From 1-14-0-10-37-14 sp037130845 (lineage in GTDB: Bacteria; Patescibacteriota; Patescibacteriia; Patescibacteriales; Patescibacteriaceae): a stretch of DNA of 20,945 nt. Where the stretch lies: the NCBI GenBank assembly GCA_037130845.1, contig JBAXSE010000023.1:1-20945 (forward strand), written 5' to 3'. Made by a program: the position numbers and the translations under genes. How positions within the stretch are numbered: position 1 is the stretch's first letter; every line of letters starts with the position of its first letter. A model generated the notes under the pieces. The model ran no database searches, was not told the origin of the DNA, and saw only the letters and a program-made list of their open reading frames with translations. Of this stretch, positions 13,651-20,886 are shown in pieces.

Positions 13651-14493
13651 ATGCTTCCTTTAAACCCTCGCAAGCTAAAGATTGTGGCGTTGTCACTTTT
13701 TATAGTTGCGGCGGTTTTTTTGTGCCTGGCTTATTGGCCTCGGCCCTGGCAGACCGAGGTTGATTTTCTGAATGTCGGCCAGGGAGATGCTATCTTGATT
13801 CAGACGCCTTATGGCCAGCGTATTTTGATTGATGGCGGTCCTGATAGTTCGTCGCAGGCCAGATTGGGCGAAGTGTTGCCTTGGTATGCCCGAACAATCG
13901 ACTTGTTAATCCTGACTCATCCGCATGATGATCATGTCGCCGGTTTGATTAAGATAGTTTCTGATTATCGTGTATTGCAAGCGGCATCCGCCTCGGCTAC
14001 CAGCACTAGCCCGGCTTTTTTGTCCTGGCTGCGCATAGTGAATGCCAGCCAGCAGCAAGTGGTTAGATTGGTGAAGGGGCAGAATATACCTTTGGGACCG
14101 AAATGCAACCTGCAAGTATTATGGGCCGATGATGGCCAGTCGGCAAATAATTCTTCGGCGGTTCTTAAATATACCTGCGGTGAGTTTAGCGTCTTATTGA
14201 TGGGTGATTTGGAAGAAAAAGAAGAACGCAAGATGCTGGCAGAACTAAAGGGCCAATTGTCGGCCCGCGTGTTGAAGGTAGCGCATCACGGTTCGGATTT
14301 GGCTACCAGCCAAGATTTTATCACGGCCGTCGGCCCGGAAATGGCTGTTATTTCGGTTGGTAAAAATAATTTCGGCCATCCTTCGAGCCGTGTCATAACT
14401 CGGCTGACTCGCTATGGCGTCCAGGTGTATCGTACCGACCAGCAGGGTACTATCAGAGTGGTAAGCGATGGCGGCAGGATTTGGCTAAGGTAA
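13651..14493 (+). CDS. ComEC-C-terminal-like metallo-beta-lactamase, membrane-anchored
   Basis: A 280-residue protein. Residues 9-28 form one hydrophobic helix after a basic start, a signal anchor or uncleaved signal. The rest matches the metallo-beta-lactamase domain at the C-terminus of the DNA-uptake protein ComEC: VDFLNVGQGDAILI (37-50), ILIDGG, and THPHDDHVAGL with the metal-binding set His90, His92, Asp94, His95. LLMGDLEEKEE and VAHHGSDLATS supply later ligands. No channel-forming ComEC domain is fused to it. With the helix at the front the enzyme would face outside. It may be a secreted nuclease or hydrolase; DNA uptake is possible but unproven. Confidence 0.88.
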   Translation: MLPLNPRKLKIVALSLFIVAAVFLCLAYWPRPWQTEVDFLNVGQGDAILIQTPYGQRILIDGGPDSSSQARLGEVLPWYARTIDLLILTHPHDDHVAGLIKIVSDYRVLQAASASATSTSPAFLSWLRIVNASQQQVVRLVKGQNIPLGPKCNLQVLWADDGQSANNSSAVLKYTCGEFSVLLMGDLEEKEERKMLAELKGQLSARVLKVAHHGSDLATSQDFITAVGPEMAVISVGKNNFGHPSSRVITRLTRYGVQVYRTDQQGTIRVVSDGGRIWLR

Positions 14494-14508
14494 GTATAAA
14501 CGCGCAGC

Positions 14509-14537
14509 TTGTGTATTTTTTATATTTTGGATAGAAT
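14509..14537 (+). promoter_or_regulatory. Candidate promoter upstream of the third repeat
   Basis: TTGTGT (14509-14514), 17-nt spacer, TAGAAT (14532-14537). The -35 is weak. It would transcribe through repeat copy C toward ndk. Confidence 0.3.
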
Positions 14538-14557
14538 CAAATCTATATACGGCCTTA

Positions 14558-14632
14558 CTCCTACAAATACAAATTATTACAAATGTACAAATCCGTACCG
14601 AACCGTTTTGTTCTTATTTGTATTTGTAGGAG
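14558..14632 (-). repeat. Interspersed palindromic repeat, copy C (inverted, shortened)
   Basis: Read on the minus strand it aligns to copy B: it shares the ends, ACAAAACG and the GGATTTGTA centre, but lacks roughly 15 nt of the left-hand half. The ends still form a 17-bp inverted repeat, CTCCTACAAATACAAAT against its complement. It lies between the ComEC-like gene and ndk. The opposite orientation shows these units insert or invert independently of the genes beside them. Confidence 0.9.
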
Positions 14633-14686
14633 CAGCTGTTTTTAATCGGAGACTATAATCATGACTATTAATATTTTAAAGTAAAC

Positions 14687-14692
14687 TATAAT
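14687..14692 (+). promoter_or_regulatory. -10 box immediately before ndk
   Basis: A consensus TATAAT ends 4 nt before the ndk ATG (14697). A second ACTATAAT lies at 14652-14659. Neither has a good -35 at 16-18 nt. If used, the nearer one would give a leaderless or nearly leaderless transcript. Confidence 0.35.
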
Positions 14693-14696
14693 CCCT

Positions 14697-15296
14697 ATGG
14701 AAGGAAAAAAAGAGCGAACGTTTGTGATTGTTAAGCCTGATGGCGTGCAACGGTCATTGATTGGTGACTTGATCAGCCGCATTGAGCGCACCGGCTTGAA
14801 GCTGGTTGGTATGAAAATGATGCTGGCGACCGAAGACCAGTGCTGGGCTCATTACAATAAGGATGATGCTTGGTATGAGGACAAGGGCCAAAAAATGGTG
14901 GCCAATCTGCAGCTAAAGGGCATGAGTGTGGACAAGCCGGCCATTGAATATGGCAAGGATATTATGCGTGCCAATGTTGCTTTTATGACTTGCGGTCCGC
15001 TTATCCCGATGGTGTGGGAGGGTAATAAGGCGGTTGGCATTGTTAAAAAAATAGTAGGCGGTACCGAACCGCTAACTAGCGATGTCGGTACGATACGCGG
15101 CGACTACACTATTGATTCTTATGATTTGGCCAATCTGGACGGCCGCTGCGTCCGTAATCTGATCCATTGTTCCGACATGGTGGACGAAGCGGAGCGTGAG
15201 ATGAAGATCTGGTTCAGCCCAGCGGAATTATTGGATTATCGTTTGGTGGCGGAACAAATCCTTTATGACGTCAATTTGGACGGTATCAAAGAATAG
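14697..15296 (+). CDS. ndk: Nucleoside diphosphate kinase, enlarged form
   Basis: It transfers the gamma phosphate among nucleoside triphosphates through a phospho-histidine. ERTFVIVKPDGVQRSLIGDLISR (6-28) is the standard N-terminus, and the catalytic His157 lies in RNLIHCSD with the following Ser-Asp. TIRGDYTI is also conserved. The protein has 199 residues, while most bacterial forms have about 140-150. Extra segments are at about 57-92, between the first helices and MTCGPLIPMVWEG, at about 138-151 just before the active histidine, and a tail after about 176. The core motifs are intact, so it should be active. A terminator follows. Some archaeal and Patescibacteria forms are also long. Confidence 0.95.
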   Translation: MEGKKERTFVIVKPDGVQRSLIGDLISRIERTGLKLVGMKMMLATEDQCWAHYNKDDAWYEDKGQKMVANLQLKGMSVDKPAIEYGKDIMRANVAFMTCGPLIPMVWEGNKAVGIVKKIVGGTEPLTSDVGTIRGDYTIDSYDLANLDGRCVRNLIHCSDMVDEAEREMKIWFSPAELLDYRLVAEQILYDVNLDGIKE

Positions 15297-15323
15297 CCTA
15301 TATTAAGTAATAAGTAGCTCTTC

Positions 15324-15354
15324 AAACGTCCTGGTTCTTCTCGGGGCGTTTTTT
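15324..15354 (+). terminator. Rho-independent terminator after ndk
   Basis: AACGTCC (15325-15331) pairs with GGGCGTT (15344-15350), with one G-U pair and a 12-nt loop, and six T follow from 15349. It is 28 nt after the ndk stop. Confidence 0.62.
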
Positions 15355-15374
15355 GGCCTAGGAGCTAAATCGTG

Positions 15375-15403
15375 TTGAATCTTTGTTTTAGTTATGTTAA
15401 AAT
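15375..15403 (+). promoter_or_regulatory. Promoter of holB, probably leaderless
   Basis: -35 TTGAAT (15375-15380), exact 17-nt spacer, -10 TAAAAT (15398-15403) with an extended TGT before it. The ATG of holB is 7 nt after the -10 end, exactly where transcription should start, and no Shine-Dalgarno is present. Confidence 0.72.
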
Positions 15404-15409
15404 AGCTCT

Positions 15410-16441
15410 ATGGAACAGCAAGACTCTGGGAGGTTTTTAGGTAATGAAAAATTAATCAGCCAATTGTCTCAGCAGGCTCGCAATGCTCGATTGGCTGCTT
15501 CGCCATTGGCTCTGAGCTATGTATTTGCCGGCCCGAGCTTCAGCGGCAAAAAAGAAGCTGCCTTGTGGTTTGCCCAGGCCTTGCTGTGCTCTGCTAGCCG
15601 TGATGGAAGGCCTTGCGCTATCTGCCAGCATTGCCGGCAGGTTTTAACAGGCGCGCATCCTGATTTGATGTGGCTCAAACGCCAAGAGGATAAAACGCAA
15701 ATTATCATCGAGGATGCAACTGAGCTGATCGGCCGGTTATCGCGCGGTTCTTTTGTGGGAGGGCAGCAAGTTGCGGTAATCGAAGGCGCTGATGATCTGA
15801 ACGAAAAAAGCGCTAATTCTTTGCTAAAGACTTTGGAAGAACCGACTAGCGGTACGGTGATTATCCTTTTGGTAGAAGAGCCGGATAAGATGTTACGCAC
15901 TATTATGTCGCGCAGCCAGCAATTCTTTTTTCGTCCGGCCTCTCAAGCGGCTTTATCTAAGGAGCTTGAGACCGAATCCGGTTTAAAACGGCGCGAGGCG
16001 CAAGAAATTGCTCGGATGGCTCTGGGCCGTCCGCGGTTAGCTCGCATTATGGCAGACGACCGTTCGCTTTATGAAAAACGTCTGGCTATTGCCGCTGCTT
16101 TGGTTGATGGTTATGGCGCGGCTGCTACCAGGCAATTGGCGTCAGTAGCTAGCCTGCTGGGTTCGGCTACCGGCCAAGAAGCGGCTCGCCAAAGTCGAGA
16201 GATTTTGAATATTTGGCAATTAGTGGCTCGCGATTGGCTGCTTAATATTATCGGTGCAGATGATTTGCAGATCCATCAGTCGTTGAGTGAAAAGCTGGCA
16301 GCCAAAGGCCGCGGTCTTTCGGCTCAACAAATCTTGGCTCTTTGCCGTTTGATCGGCCAGGGTTATGGCCAATTGGCTGCTAACGTTAGTCCCAAATTAG
16401 TCTTGGAAAATATTTTACTTAATGCCAATGTTTATGTCTAA
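15410..16441 (+). CDS. holB: DNA polymerase III delta' subunit
   Basis: A 343-residue clamp-loader subunit of the AAA+ family. FAGPSFSGKKEAALWFAQALLC (39-60) holds a degenerate P-loop, GPSFSGKK, with Lys in place of the usual Thr/Ser at position 48; delta' subunits need not hydrolyse ATP. Cys60, Cys69, Cys72 and Cys75 form the zinc module (CAICQHC). HPDLMWL, VIEGADDLNEKSANSLLKTLEEP and SRSQQFFF are the usual family motifs in order. It loads the sliding clamp with DnaX. The following lipoprotein gene begins within its last codons. Assignment as delta' instead of gamma/tau rests on the missing Thr and shorter length. Confidence 0.92.
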   Translation: MEQQDSGRFLGNEKLISQLSQQARNARLAASPLALSYVFAGPSFSGKKEAALWFAQALLCSASRDGRPCAICQHCRQVLTGAHPDLMWLKRQEDKTQIIIEDATELIGRLSRGSFVGGQQVAVIEGADDLNEKSANSLLKTLEEPTSGTVIILLVEEPDKMLRTIMSRSQQFFFRPASQAALSKELETESGLKRREAQEIARMALGRPRLARIMADDRSLYEKRLAIAAALVDGYGAAATRQLASVASLLGSATGQEAARQSREILNIWQLVARDWLLNIIGADDLQIHQSLSEKLAAKGRGLSAQQILALCRLIGQGYGQLAANVSPKLVLENILLNANVYV

Positions 16442-17498
16442 TTTTAAAATCGCTGGTTTGATAGCCATCTTAGCGCTAACGCTCAGCGGCTGTACTCTTA
16501 ACTTCGGCAGCAAGCCGGCCGACGATACGCGCACCGGCGGTTTATTCAAGTCTTCTGATTTTGGCCAGACTTGGCAGCAGAAGGGCTTGCTTTTACGCAC
16601 TACCGGCCAGGCTCAAGGTATTTTTAGCTTAGATGTGCTCTCATTCGCGGTTGACCCGACGGATGCAAAGGCTTTATATTTTGGCACGCTTGATTCCGGC
16701 TTGTTTTACAGTTATGATGCCGGCGAATCTTGGCAATTGGCAGACGGTACGAGCCAGATGGCAGTCGCCTCGATTGCTATTGACCCGGCTCAGCATTGTC
16801 GGATTTATTTTGCCAGCAAAAATAGGATAATGAGCTCTGATGATTGCGGCCGCGCTTGGAAGCAGCTATATGCTGATAATGATCAGAATTTATTGATCTA
16901 TAACATGGCAATCGATTATTATAATAACAAAATTATTTACATGGCCAACTCGAGAGGTGATGTAATGAAGAGCGAAGATCAGGGGGTTAGTTGGCGCACT
17001 GTTATACACATGGCTAACGTCCGTTTTAGGAAGGTGGTTATGAGCCCTTTTGACAGCCGTATTCTGATTGCTATATCTGACGGTAATCGTATTTTTCGAA
17101 CTATTGATAGCGGATTGACCTGGGCCGATCTTAAGCCTAAAATGTCATATTTTCAAAGCATGGGCGACTTCCGTGATCTGACGGTCAGTCCGAAGGACAA
17201 AGGCTTGTGGATTGCCGCGACTACCAATGGCTTATATCGTACCGTTAATGACGGGGATAATTGGGTTGAACTCAAATTATTGACGCCGGAAAGAAATGCC
17301 TTGATAAATTCGGTGGCTATCAGCCCCGTGGATAGCCGTAAGATTTATTACTTGACTGATACCACTTTTTATACCACCATAGATGGTGGAGATAATTGGA
17401 AAAGCCGAACCTTGCCGACCCCGCGCCGAGGCTACTTGCTGGTTACCGACCCTAAGATCGACGGCATAATTTACCTGGGACCAAAAAAGAAAGTCTAG
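16434..17498 (+). CDS. Asp-box (BNR) beta-propeller lipoprotein
   Basis: With the start at 16434 the protein has 354 residues; ATGs at 16422 and 16428 are also in frame but lengthen the overlap with holB. The first 20 residues are a lipoprotein signal: a Lys, a hydrophobic run and the lipobox LSGC with Cys20. Seven Asp-box motifs S/T-x-D/N-x-G-x-x-W follow at near-regular spacing: SDFGQTW, YDAGESW, SDDCGRAW, SEDQGVSW, TIDSGLTW, TVNDGDNW and TIDGGDNW. They mark a seven-bladed propeller of the sialidase/YCF48-like type. No sialidase catalytic set was found. It should be anchored outside the membrane and may bind proteins or glycans. Confidence 0.9.
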   Translation: MSNFKIAGLIAILALTLSGCTLNFGSKPADDTRTGGLFKSSDFGQTWQQKGLLLRTTGQAQGIFSLDVLSFAVDPTDAKALYFGTLDSGLFYSYDAGESWQLADGTSQMAVASIAIDPAQHCRIYFASKNRIMSSDDCGRAWKQLYADNDQNLLIYNMAIDYYNNKIIYMANSRGDVMKSEDQGVSWRTVIHMANVRFRKVVMSPFDSRILIAISDGNRIFRTIDSGLTWADLKPKMSYFQSMGDFRDLTVSPKDKGLWIAATTNGLYRTVNDGDNWVELKLLTPERNALINSVAISPVDSRKIYYLTDTTFYTTIDGGDNWKSRTLPTPRRGYLLVTDPKIDGIIYLGPKKKV

Positions 17499-17528
17499 TT
17501 ATAATGCCCGGTACCTATAACTTTACCC

Positions 17529-17556
17529 GCCCGTATTACTCCGCAATCGTTCGGGC
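17529..17556 (+). other. Possible hairpin in the lipoprotein-frr gap
   Basis: GCCCG (17529-17533) can pair with CGGGC (17552-17556) around an 18-nt loop. There is no T run after it, so a terminator role is doubtful. A TATAAT at 17500-17505 lies just upstream without a -35. Confidence 0.3.
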
Positions 17557-17561
17557 AAGCA

Positions 17562-17595
17562 AACTTTAAGAACTTTATAAACTTTACGAACTTAA
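17562..17595 (+). repeat. 9-bp tandem repeat before frr
   Basis: Units AACTTTAAG, AACTTTATA, AACTTTACG and a partial AACTTAA follow without gaps. The array ends 4 nt before the frr start codon, so it forms the untranslated leader and could vary in length by slippage. Confidence 0.75.
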
Positions 17596-17599
17596 GTGT

Positions 17600-18154
17600 A
17601 TGAATAAGTATATCATTGATCATCAGGAGGCCTTTACAAAGACTTTGGATTTTTTTCATAAGGATATCGCTACTTTGCGCACCGGGCGGGCTAATCCGGC
17701 TATTCTGGATAGCGTGCAAGTCGAGGCGTATGGCACCTGGAATCCGCTTAATGCTCTTGGCAACATCAGCGTGTCTGATGCCTCTAGCTTGATTATCGCT
17801 CCTTGGGACAAGTCTGTGGCGAAAGATATCGAAAAGGCGATTGTGGCAGCCGACTTAGGCTTGAGCGTTGTCAATGAAGGCGACAAGCTTCGTTTGTCTG
17901 TGCCGCAATTGACCGAGGAAAATCGCAAAGAATTGGTTAAAAAACTGAATGTCAAAATGGAAGCAGCCCGGGTGGAGCTGCGACAGGTGCGCGACCAAGT
18001 CAAGAATATTATCGAAGCAGCCTTTGCCGACAAGGAAGTCAGCGAGGATGATAAGTTCCGATTTCTAAAAGAACTGGAAGATGTCGTATCTAAGAAGAAT
18101 GATGAGATTAAAGAGATGCGCGATAAAAAAGAGAAAGATATCATGACGATTTAA
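17600..18154 (+). CDS. frr: Ribosome recycling factor
   Basis: A 184-residue cytoplasmic factor that splits ribosomes after termination together with EF-G; normal length. LRTGRANPAILDSVQVEAYG (26-45) is the RRF signature with the conserved Arg-Thr-Gly-Arg-Ala. Later PQLTEENRKELVKKL and the long C-terminal helix with VRDQVKNIIEAA and KFRFLKELEDVV complete the three-helix bundle. It follows a tandem repeat. Frequent partners tsf and pyrH are absent here; an RseP-type protease gene follows after 54 nt. Confidence 0.98.
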   Translation: MNKYIIDHQEAFTKTLDFFHKDIATLRTGRANPAILDSVQVEAYGTWNPLNALGNISVSDASSLIIAPWDKSVAKDIEKAIVAADLGLSVVNEGDKLRLSVPQLTEENRKELVKKLNVKMEAARVELRQVRDQVKNIIEAAFADKEVSEDDKFRFLKELEDVVSKKNDEIKEMRDKKEKDIMTI

Positions 18155-18208
18155 TTTAAGGCGTATGGCCGTTTGTGTGATGATAGCAGGGGGCCGAAGT
18201 AATATATT

Positions 18209-19507
18209 ATGTTCACATTAATAATATTTTTGATTGTTTTGGGTTTGTTGGTCTTTGTCCACGAAGCCGGGCATTTTTTATCAGCCAGAAAATTTGGCAT
18301 TTTTTGCGATGAGTTCGGTTTTGGCTTTCCGCCTCGGATCGTTGGCTTTCAGCGCATCAAAAAAGGGCAATTGCAAAAAATAGTTGGAGAAAAAGAAGTT
18401 GGTGAAAATACCGACCAAGCCGTAACCGATGAAGGCGAGCCAATCAAAGAACATACTGTTGTTGCAGTTGCCGCCGAAATAGATAAGCTGAACATCAAGC
18501 CGGGTTGGCGCATTATTTGGGGCAGCCGGGAATTGACCGATGAAGACAAAAAATTCAATACGGTATATTCTTTGAATTGGATTCCTTTGGGTGGTTTTGT
18601 CAAAATCAAGGGCGAACAAGGCAATGATAAGGACCAGCAGGATAGTTTTGGCAGCCGTCCCGCCTGGAAAAGAGCGGTTGTCTTGGCGGCCGGAGTCTTA
18701 ATGAATATCGTTTTGGCCTACGTGTTGCTTACCGGCAGTATGATTTCTGGCATGCCTCAGCAGGTAGAAAACGGACAGGGCATGCCTTTTACCGATCATC
18801 GCATCCAGATTCTGGAAGTTAGCGCCGGTTCGACTGCGGAGAAAAGCAAAATCCTGCTAGGGGATGTCATTCAAAATATTGACGGCAAAACCTTTAGCAA
18901 TACCGGAGAACTGCAGGATTATGTCGCTGATAAGTCGGGCAAAGAATTAACATATAATATTCTCCGCGGCAAAGATAAGTTGGTTATAAAAATTACACCG
19001 ACCGTACTGGCCGCAACCGGTAAGGGCGGCATCGGCATTACGATTGCTGATGTCGGTACGGTTAAATATCCTTGGTACAAAGCATTGGTAGAAGGCTTTA
19101 AGGCGACTTTTATATTGTTGTGGGCTATCTTGGTCGGGTTGTATGGATTGTTGCATAGCATTCTTAAGGGGGTTTCAATAGGCGCGCAGGTAGCCGGACC
19201 GGTAGGCATTGCCACTATGACCGGACAAATGGCTAATATGGGCTGGGTATATTTAGTGCAGTTTACGGCAATGTTGTCGCTCAATTTAGCGGTTATAAAC
19301 ATTTTGCCTATTCCGGCTTTGGATGGCGGTCGATTGTTATTTTTGCTAATCGAAAAGTTGCGCGGCAAACCGATGAACGAAAAATTAGAAGCCTCGCTTA
19401 ATAATGTTTTCTTTTTGCTGCTGTTATTATTGGTAGTGTTTATTACTTATAAAGATGTAGTGAACCTGGGCTGCTTGACTTGCAAGCTGGGTAGTTTCTT
19501 TAAATAA
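18209..19507 (+). CDS. rseP: Site-2 protease, RseP/MmpA-like (M50)
   Basis: A 432-residue intramembrane zinc protease that cuts anti-sigma factors or leftover signal peptides. HEAGH (His18, Glu19, His22) in the first helix is the metal motif. NILPIPALDGGRLLFLL with Asp372 supplies the third ligand. Between them is a PDZ domain at about 196-266 (HRIQILEVSAGSTAEKSKI and GDVIQNIDGK). Other helices span about 157-176, 300-320 and 395-415. Residues 51-116 are extra: a charged stretch is inserted between FPPRIVGFQR and VYSLNWIPLGGFVKIKGE, which usually sit close together. A possible SD-like AGGGGG at 18188-18193 is too far from the ATG to be sure. Confidence 0.95.
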   Translation: MFTLIIFLIVLGLLVFVHEAGHFLSARKFGIFCDEFGFGFPPRIVGFQRIKKGQLQKIVGEKEVGENTDQAVTDEGEPIKEHTVVAVAAEIDKLNIKPGWRIIWGSRELTDEDKKFNTVYSLNWIPLGGFVKIKGEQGNDKDQQDSFGSRPAWKRAVVLAAGVLMNIVLAYVLLTGSMISGMPQQVENGQGMPFTDHRIQILEVSAGSTAEKSKILLGDVIQNIDGKTFSNTGELQDYVADKSGKELTYNILRGKDKLVIKITPTVLAATGKGGIGITIADVGTVKYPWYKALVEGFKATFILLWAILVGLYGLLHSILKGVSIGAQVAGPVGIATMTGQMANMGWVYLVQFTAMLSLNLAVINILPIPALDGGRLLFLLIEKLRGKPMNEKLEASLNNVFFLLLLLLVVFITYKDVVNLGCLTCKLGSFFK

Positions 19508-19510
19508 GTT

Positions 19511-19516
19511 TATAAT
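19511..19516 (+). promoter_or_regulatory. -10 box just upstream of hpf
   Basis: A consensus TATAAT ends 8 nt before the hpf ATG (19525) in the 17-nt gap after rseP. No -35 fits. If active it would yield a leaderless hpf message in addition to the rseP read-through. Confidence 0.35.
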
Positions 19517-19524
19517 TTAATCAT

Positions 19525-19845
19525 ATGAATATCGATATCAAGGCGACAAATCTGGAGCTGACTCCGGCGCTAAAGAACTATATCCAAGAGAAGATGGATA
19601 TGCTGGATAAATACCTGGGAGATACTCCGCTAATCCATGCTCATTTTGAGGTCGAGTTGACTACCAAACACCACGTCAAAGGAGAAATCTTCAGGGCAGA
19701 AGCTAATTTAAACTTGCCGCACGATATGTTGCGTATCGAGAAGACCGAGAAAGACATGTACAAAGCGATTGATAAGGTAAAAGACCATCTAAAAGAAATG
19801 ATCGTGAAGTATAAAGAAAAGCTGGTTGATAAAAAAAGGCAATAA
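19525..19845 (+). CDS. hpf: Ribosome hibernation-promoting factor, short form
   Basis: A 106-residue protein of the HPF/RaiA (YfiA) family that binds the 30S decoding region in resting cells. MNIDIKATNLELTPALKNYIQEKMDML (1-27) is the first strand and helix. FEVELTTKHHVKGEIFRAEANLNLP and ALDKVKDHL-like text (DKVKDHLKEMI) give the following strands and second helix. There is no C-terminal dimerisation domain of the long form, so it would act like the short HPF or YfiA. It lies 17 nt after rseP and 3 nt before the pilin-like gene. Confidence 0.93.
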   Translation: MNIDIKATNLELTPALKNYIQEKMDMLDKYLGDTPLIHAHFEVELTTKHHVKGEIFRAEANLNLPHDMLRIEKTEKDMYKAIDKVKDHLKEMIVKYKEKLVDKKRQ

Positions 19846-19848
19846 TTT

Positions 19849-20868
19849 ATGAAAAAGAGAGGAGGTGCTTTTTCGCTGGTAGAGATTTTGGTGGCGATTT
19901 TCGTCATCGGTCTTTTGGCTGCCGTAGCTATGGCTGGTTTTTCGAGCATGCGCAATCAGTCCTTGGATTTACAGCGTTTGCATGATATTCGGCAGATTCA
20001 GACCAGTCTTGACCGTTATGCCAGTGATAGCGGCGGCGTCTATCCTAATAAACTAGAAATAGGCAAGCCGTTAGTTTCGCCAAACGGTTCTACGACTTAC
20101 ATGCAAAAGGTCCCTTCCAGCCCGAGTCCGCGGGCAATCGGTTCTTGTCCTGATCGTGATTATACATATGTGCCAACTTCTAACGGGCATTCCTATCTGA
20201 TGACCTATTGTTTGATTAGCGGCAATGCACAGTTTGCCAAAGGCGATTGCCACGCAATGCCTGGTTTGCAATGCGTGCAGAATAAAGTTTGCAGCTGTAC
20301 CGATAAGCAAAAATATTGCTGCGGTTATTGTGATGTCGGCTCTATTTGCGGCGGCGGACAACTATTCAAGAAAAATTATGCCCAGTCCGAGAAGGCTTAT
20401 TATGATTTAGTTGTAATGCCTTCTGGCTGTAACTTTGATAAGACGAGCGATCCTAGTTGCTCCGGCGTGGATAGCGGCAGAAAAAATTGGTCAGACGGCA
20501 TTGTTATAGTCGACCCTGCCAGCGAGCTTTATGACGGTCTGGCTAATACCAATCAATTGCTCAATCAAGGCGGCGATCGCAGCGCCGATAAATATCCAGC
20601 GGCAAAATATTGTTCCGACTTGGAATTCAATCTAGGAAAGAATCAATTCGCCGATTGGTACTTACCGTCCGAGAAGGAGCTGGATGAGCTGTACAAGGCG
20701 ACTAAATTAGCTACACCGTCTGCCGGTTATTTTGCGCCTGGCTATTATTGGTCCAGCACTCAGATTTCCGCTTCCCAAGTTAGCGTTCAGGATTTTAATG
20801 ATATGGGAGGCAGTTTATCCAATAAGACCAAGGACTCTTTCAATTATTTACGCTGTATTCGCCATTAG
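19849..20868 (+). CDS. Type IV pilin-like protein with Cys-rich middle and DUF1566-like C-terminus
   Basis: A 339-residue protein. It begins with a short basic leader, then FSLVEILVAIFVIGLLAAVA, the class III signal and membrane helix of pilins. Prepilin peptidase should cut after Ala7, leaving Phe8 at +1 and Glu12 at +5; Ala at -1 is unusual, where Gly is standard. LDRYASDSGGVYPN (about 50-63) is typical of pseudopilins. The middle (about 100-165) is rich in Cys, with CVQNKVCSC and CCGYCDVGSICGGG. The C-terminal 120 residues resemble DUF1566/Lcl lectin-like domains: FADWYLPSEKELDELY, YYWSST and NYLRCIRH. It is likely an exported, disulfide-rich surface or pilus-tip protein. A terminator follows the stop. 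Confidence 0.85.
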   Translation: MKKRGGAFSLVEILVAIFVIGLLAAVAMAGFSSMRNQSLDLQRLHDIRQIQTSLDRYASDSGGVYPNKLEIGKPLVSPNGSTTYMQKVPSSPSPRAIGSCPDRDYTYVPTSNGHSYLMTYCLISGNAQFAKGDCHAMPGLQCVQNKVCSCTDKQKYCCGYCDVGSICGGGQLFKKNYAQSEKAYYDLVVMPSGCNFDKTSDPSCSGVDSGRKNWSDGIVIVDPASELYDGLANTNQLLNQGGDRSADKYPAAKYCSDLEFNLGKNQFADWYLPSEKELDELYKATKLATPSAGYFAPGYYWSSTQISASQVSVQDFNDMGGSLSNKTKDSFNYLRCIRH

Positions 20869-20886
20869 ATTGTGGATAACTATTCT

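Noticed and set aside
5887..14632. CRISPR array from the repeated palindromes
   Set aside because: Only three copies, kilobases apart and in mixed orientation, with no regular spacers and no cas genes.
17529..17556. Rho-independent terminator after the lipoprotein gene
   Set aside because: Only a 5-bp stem with a large loop and no T run; listed only as a possible hairpin.
17656..18144. Long open frame antisense to frr
   Set aside because: Ser-rich shadow of a certain ribosome recycling factor gene.
19860..19865. AGGAGG as a ribosome-binding site in the pilin-like gene
   Set aside because: It lies inside the first codons (Arg-Gly-Gly of the basic leader), and no plausible start follows at the right distance without losing the pilin signal.
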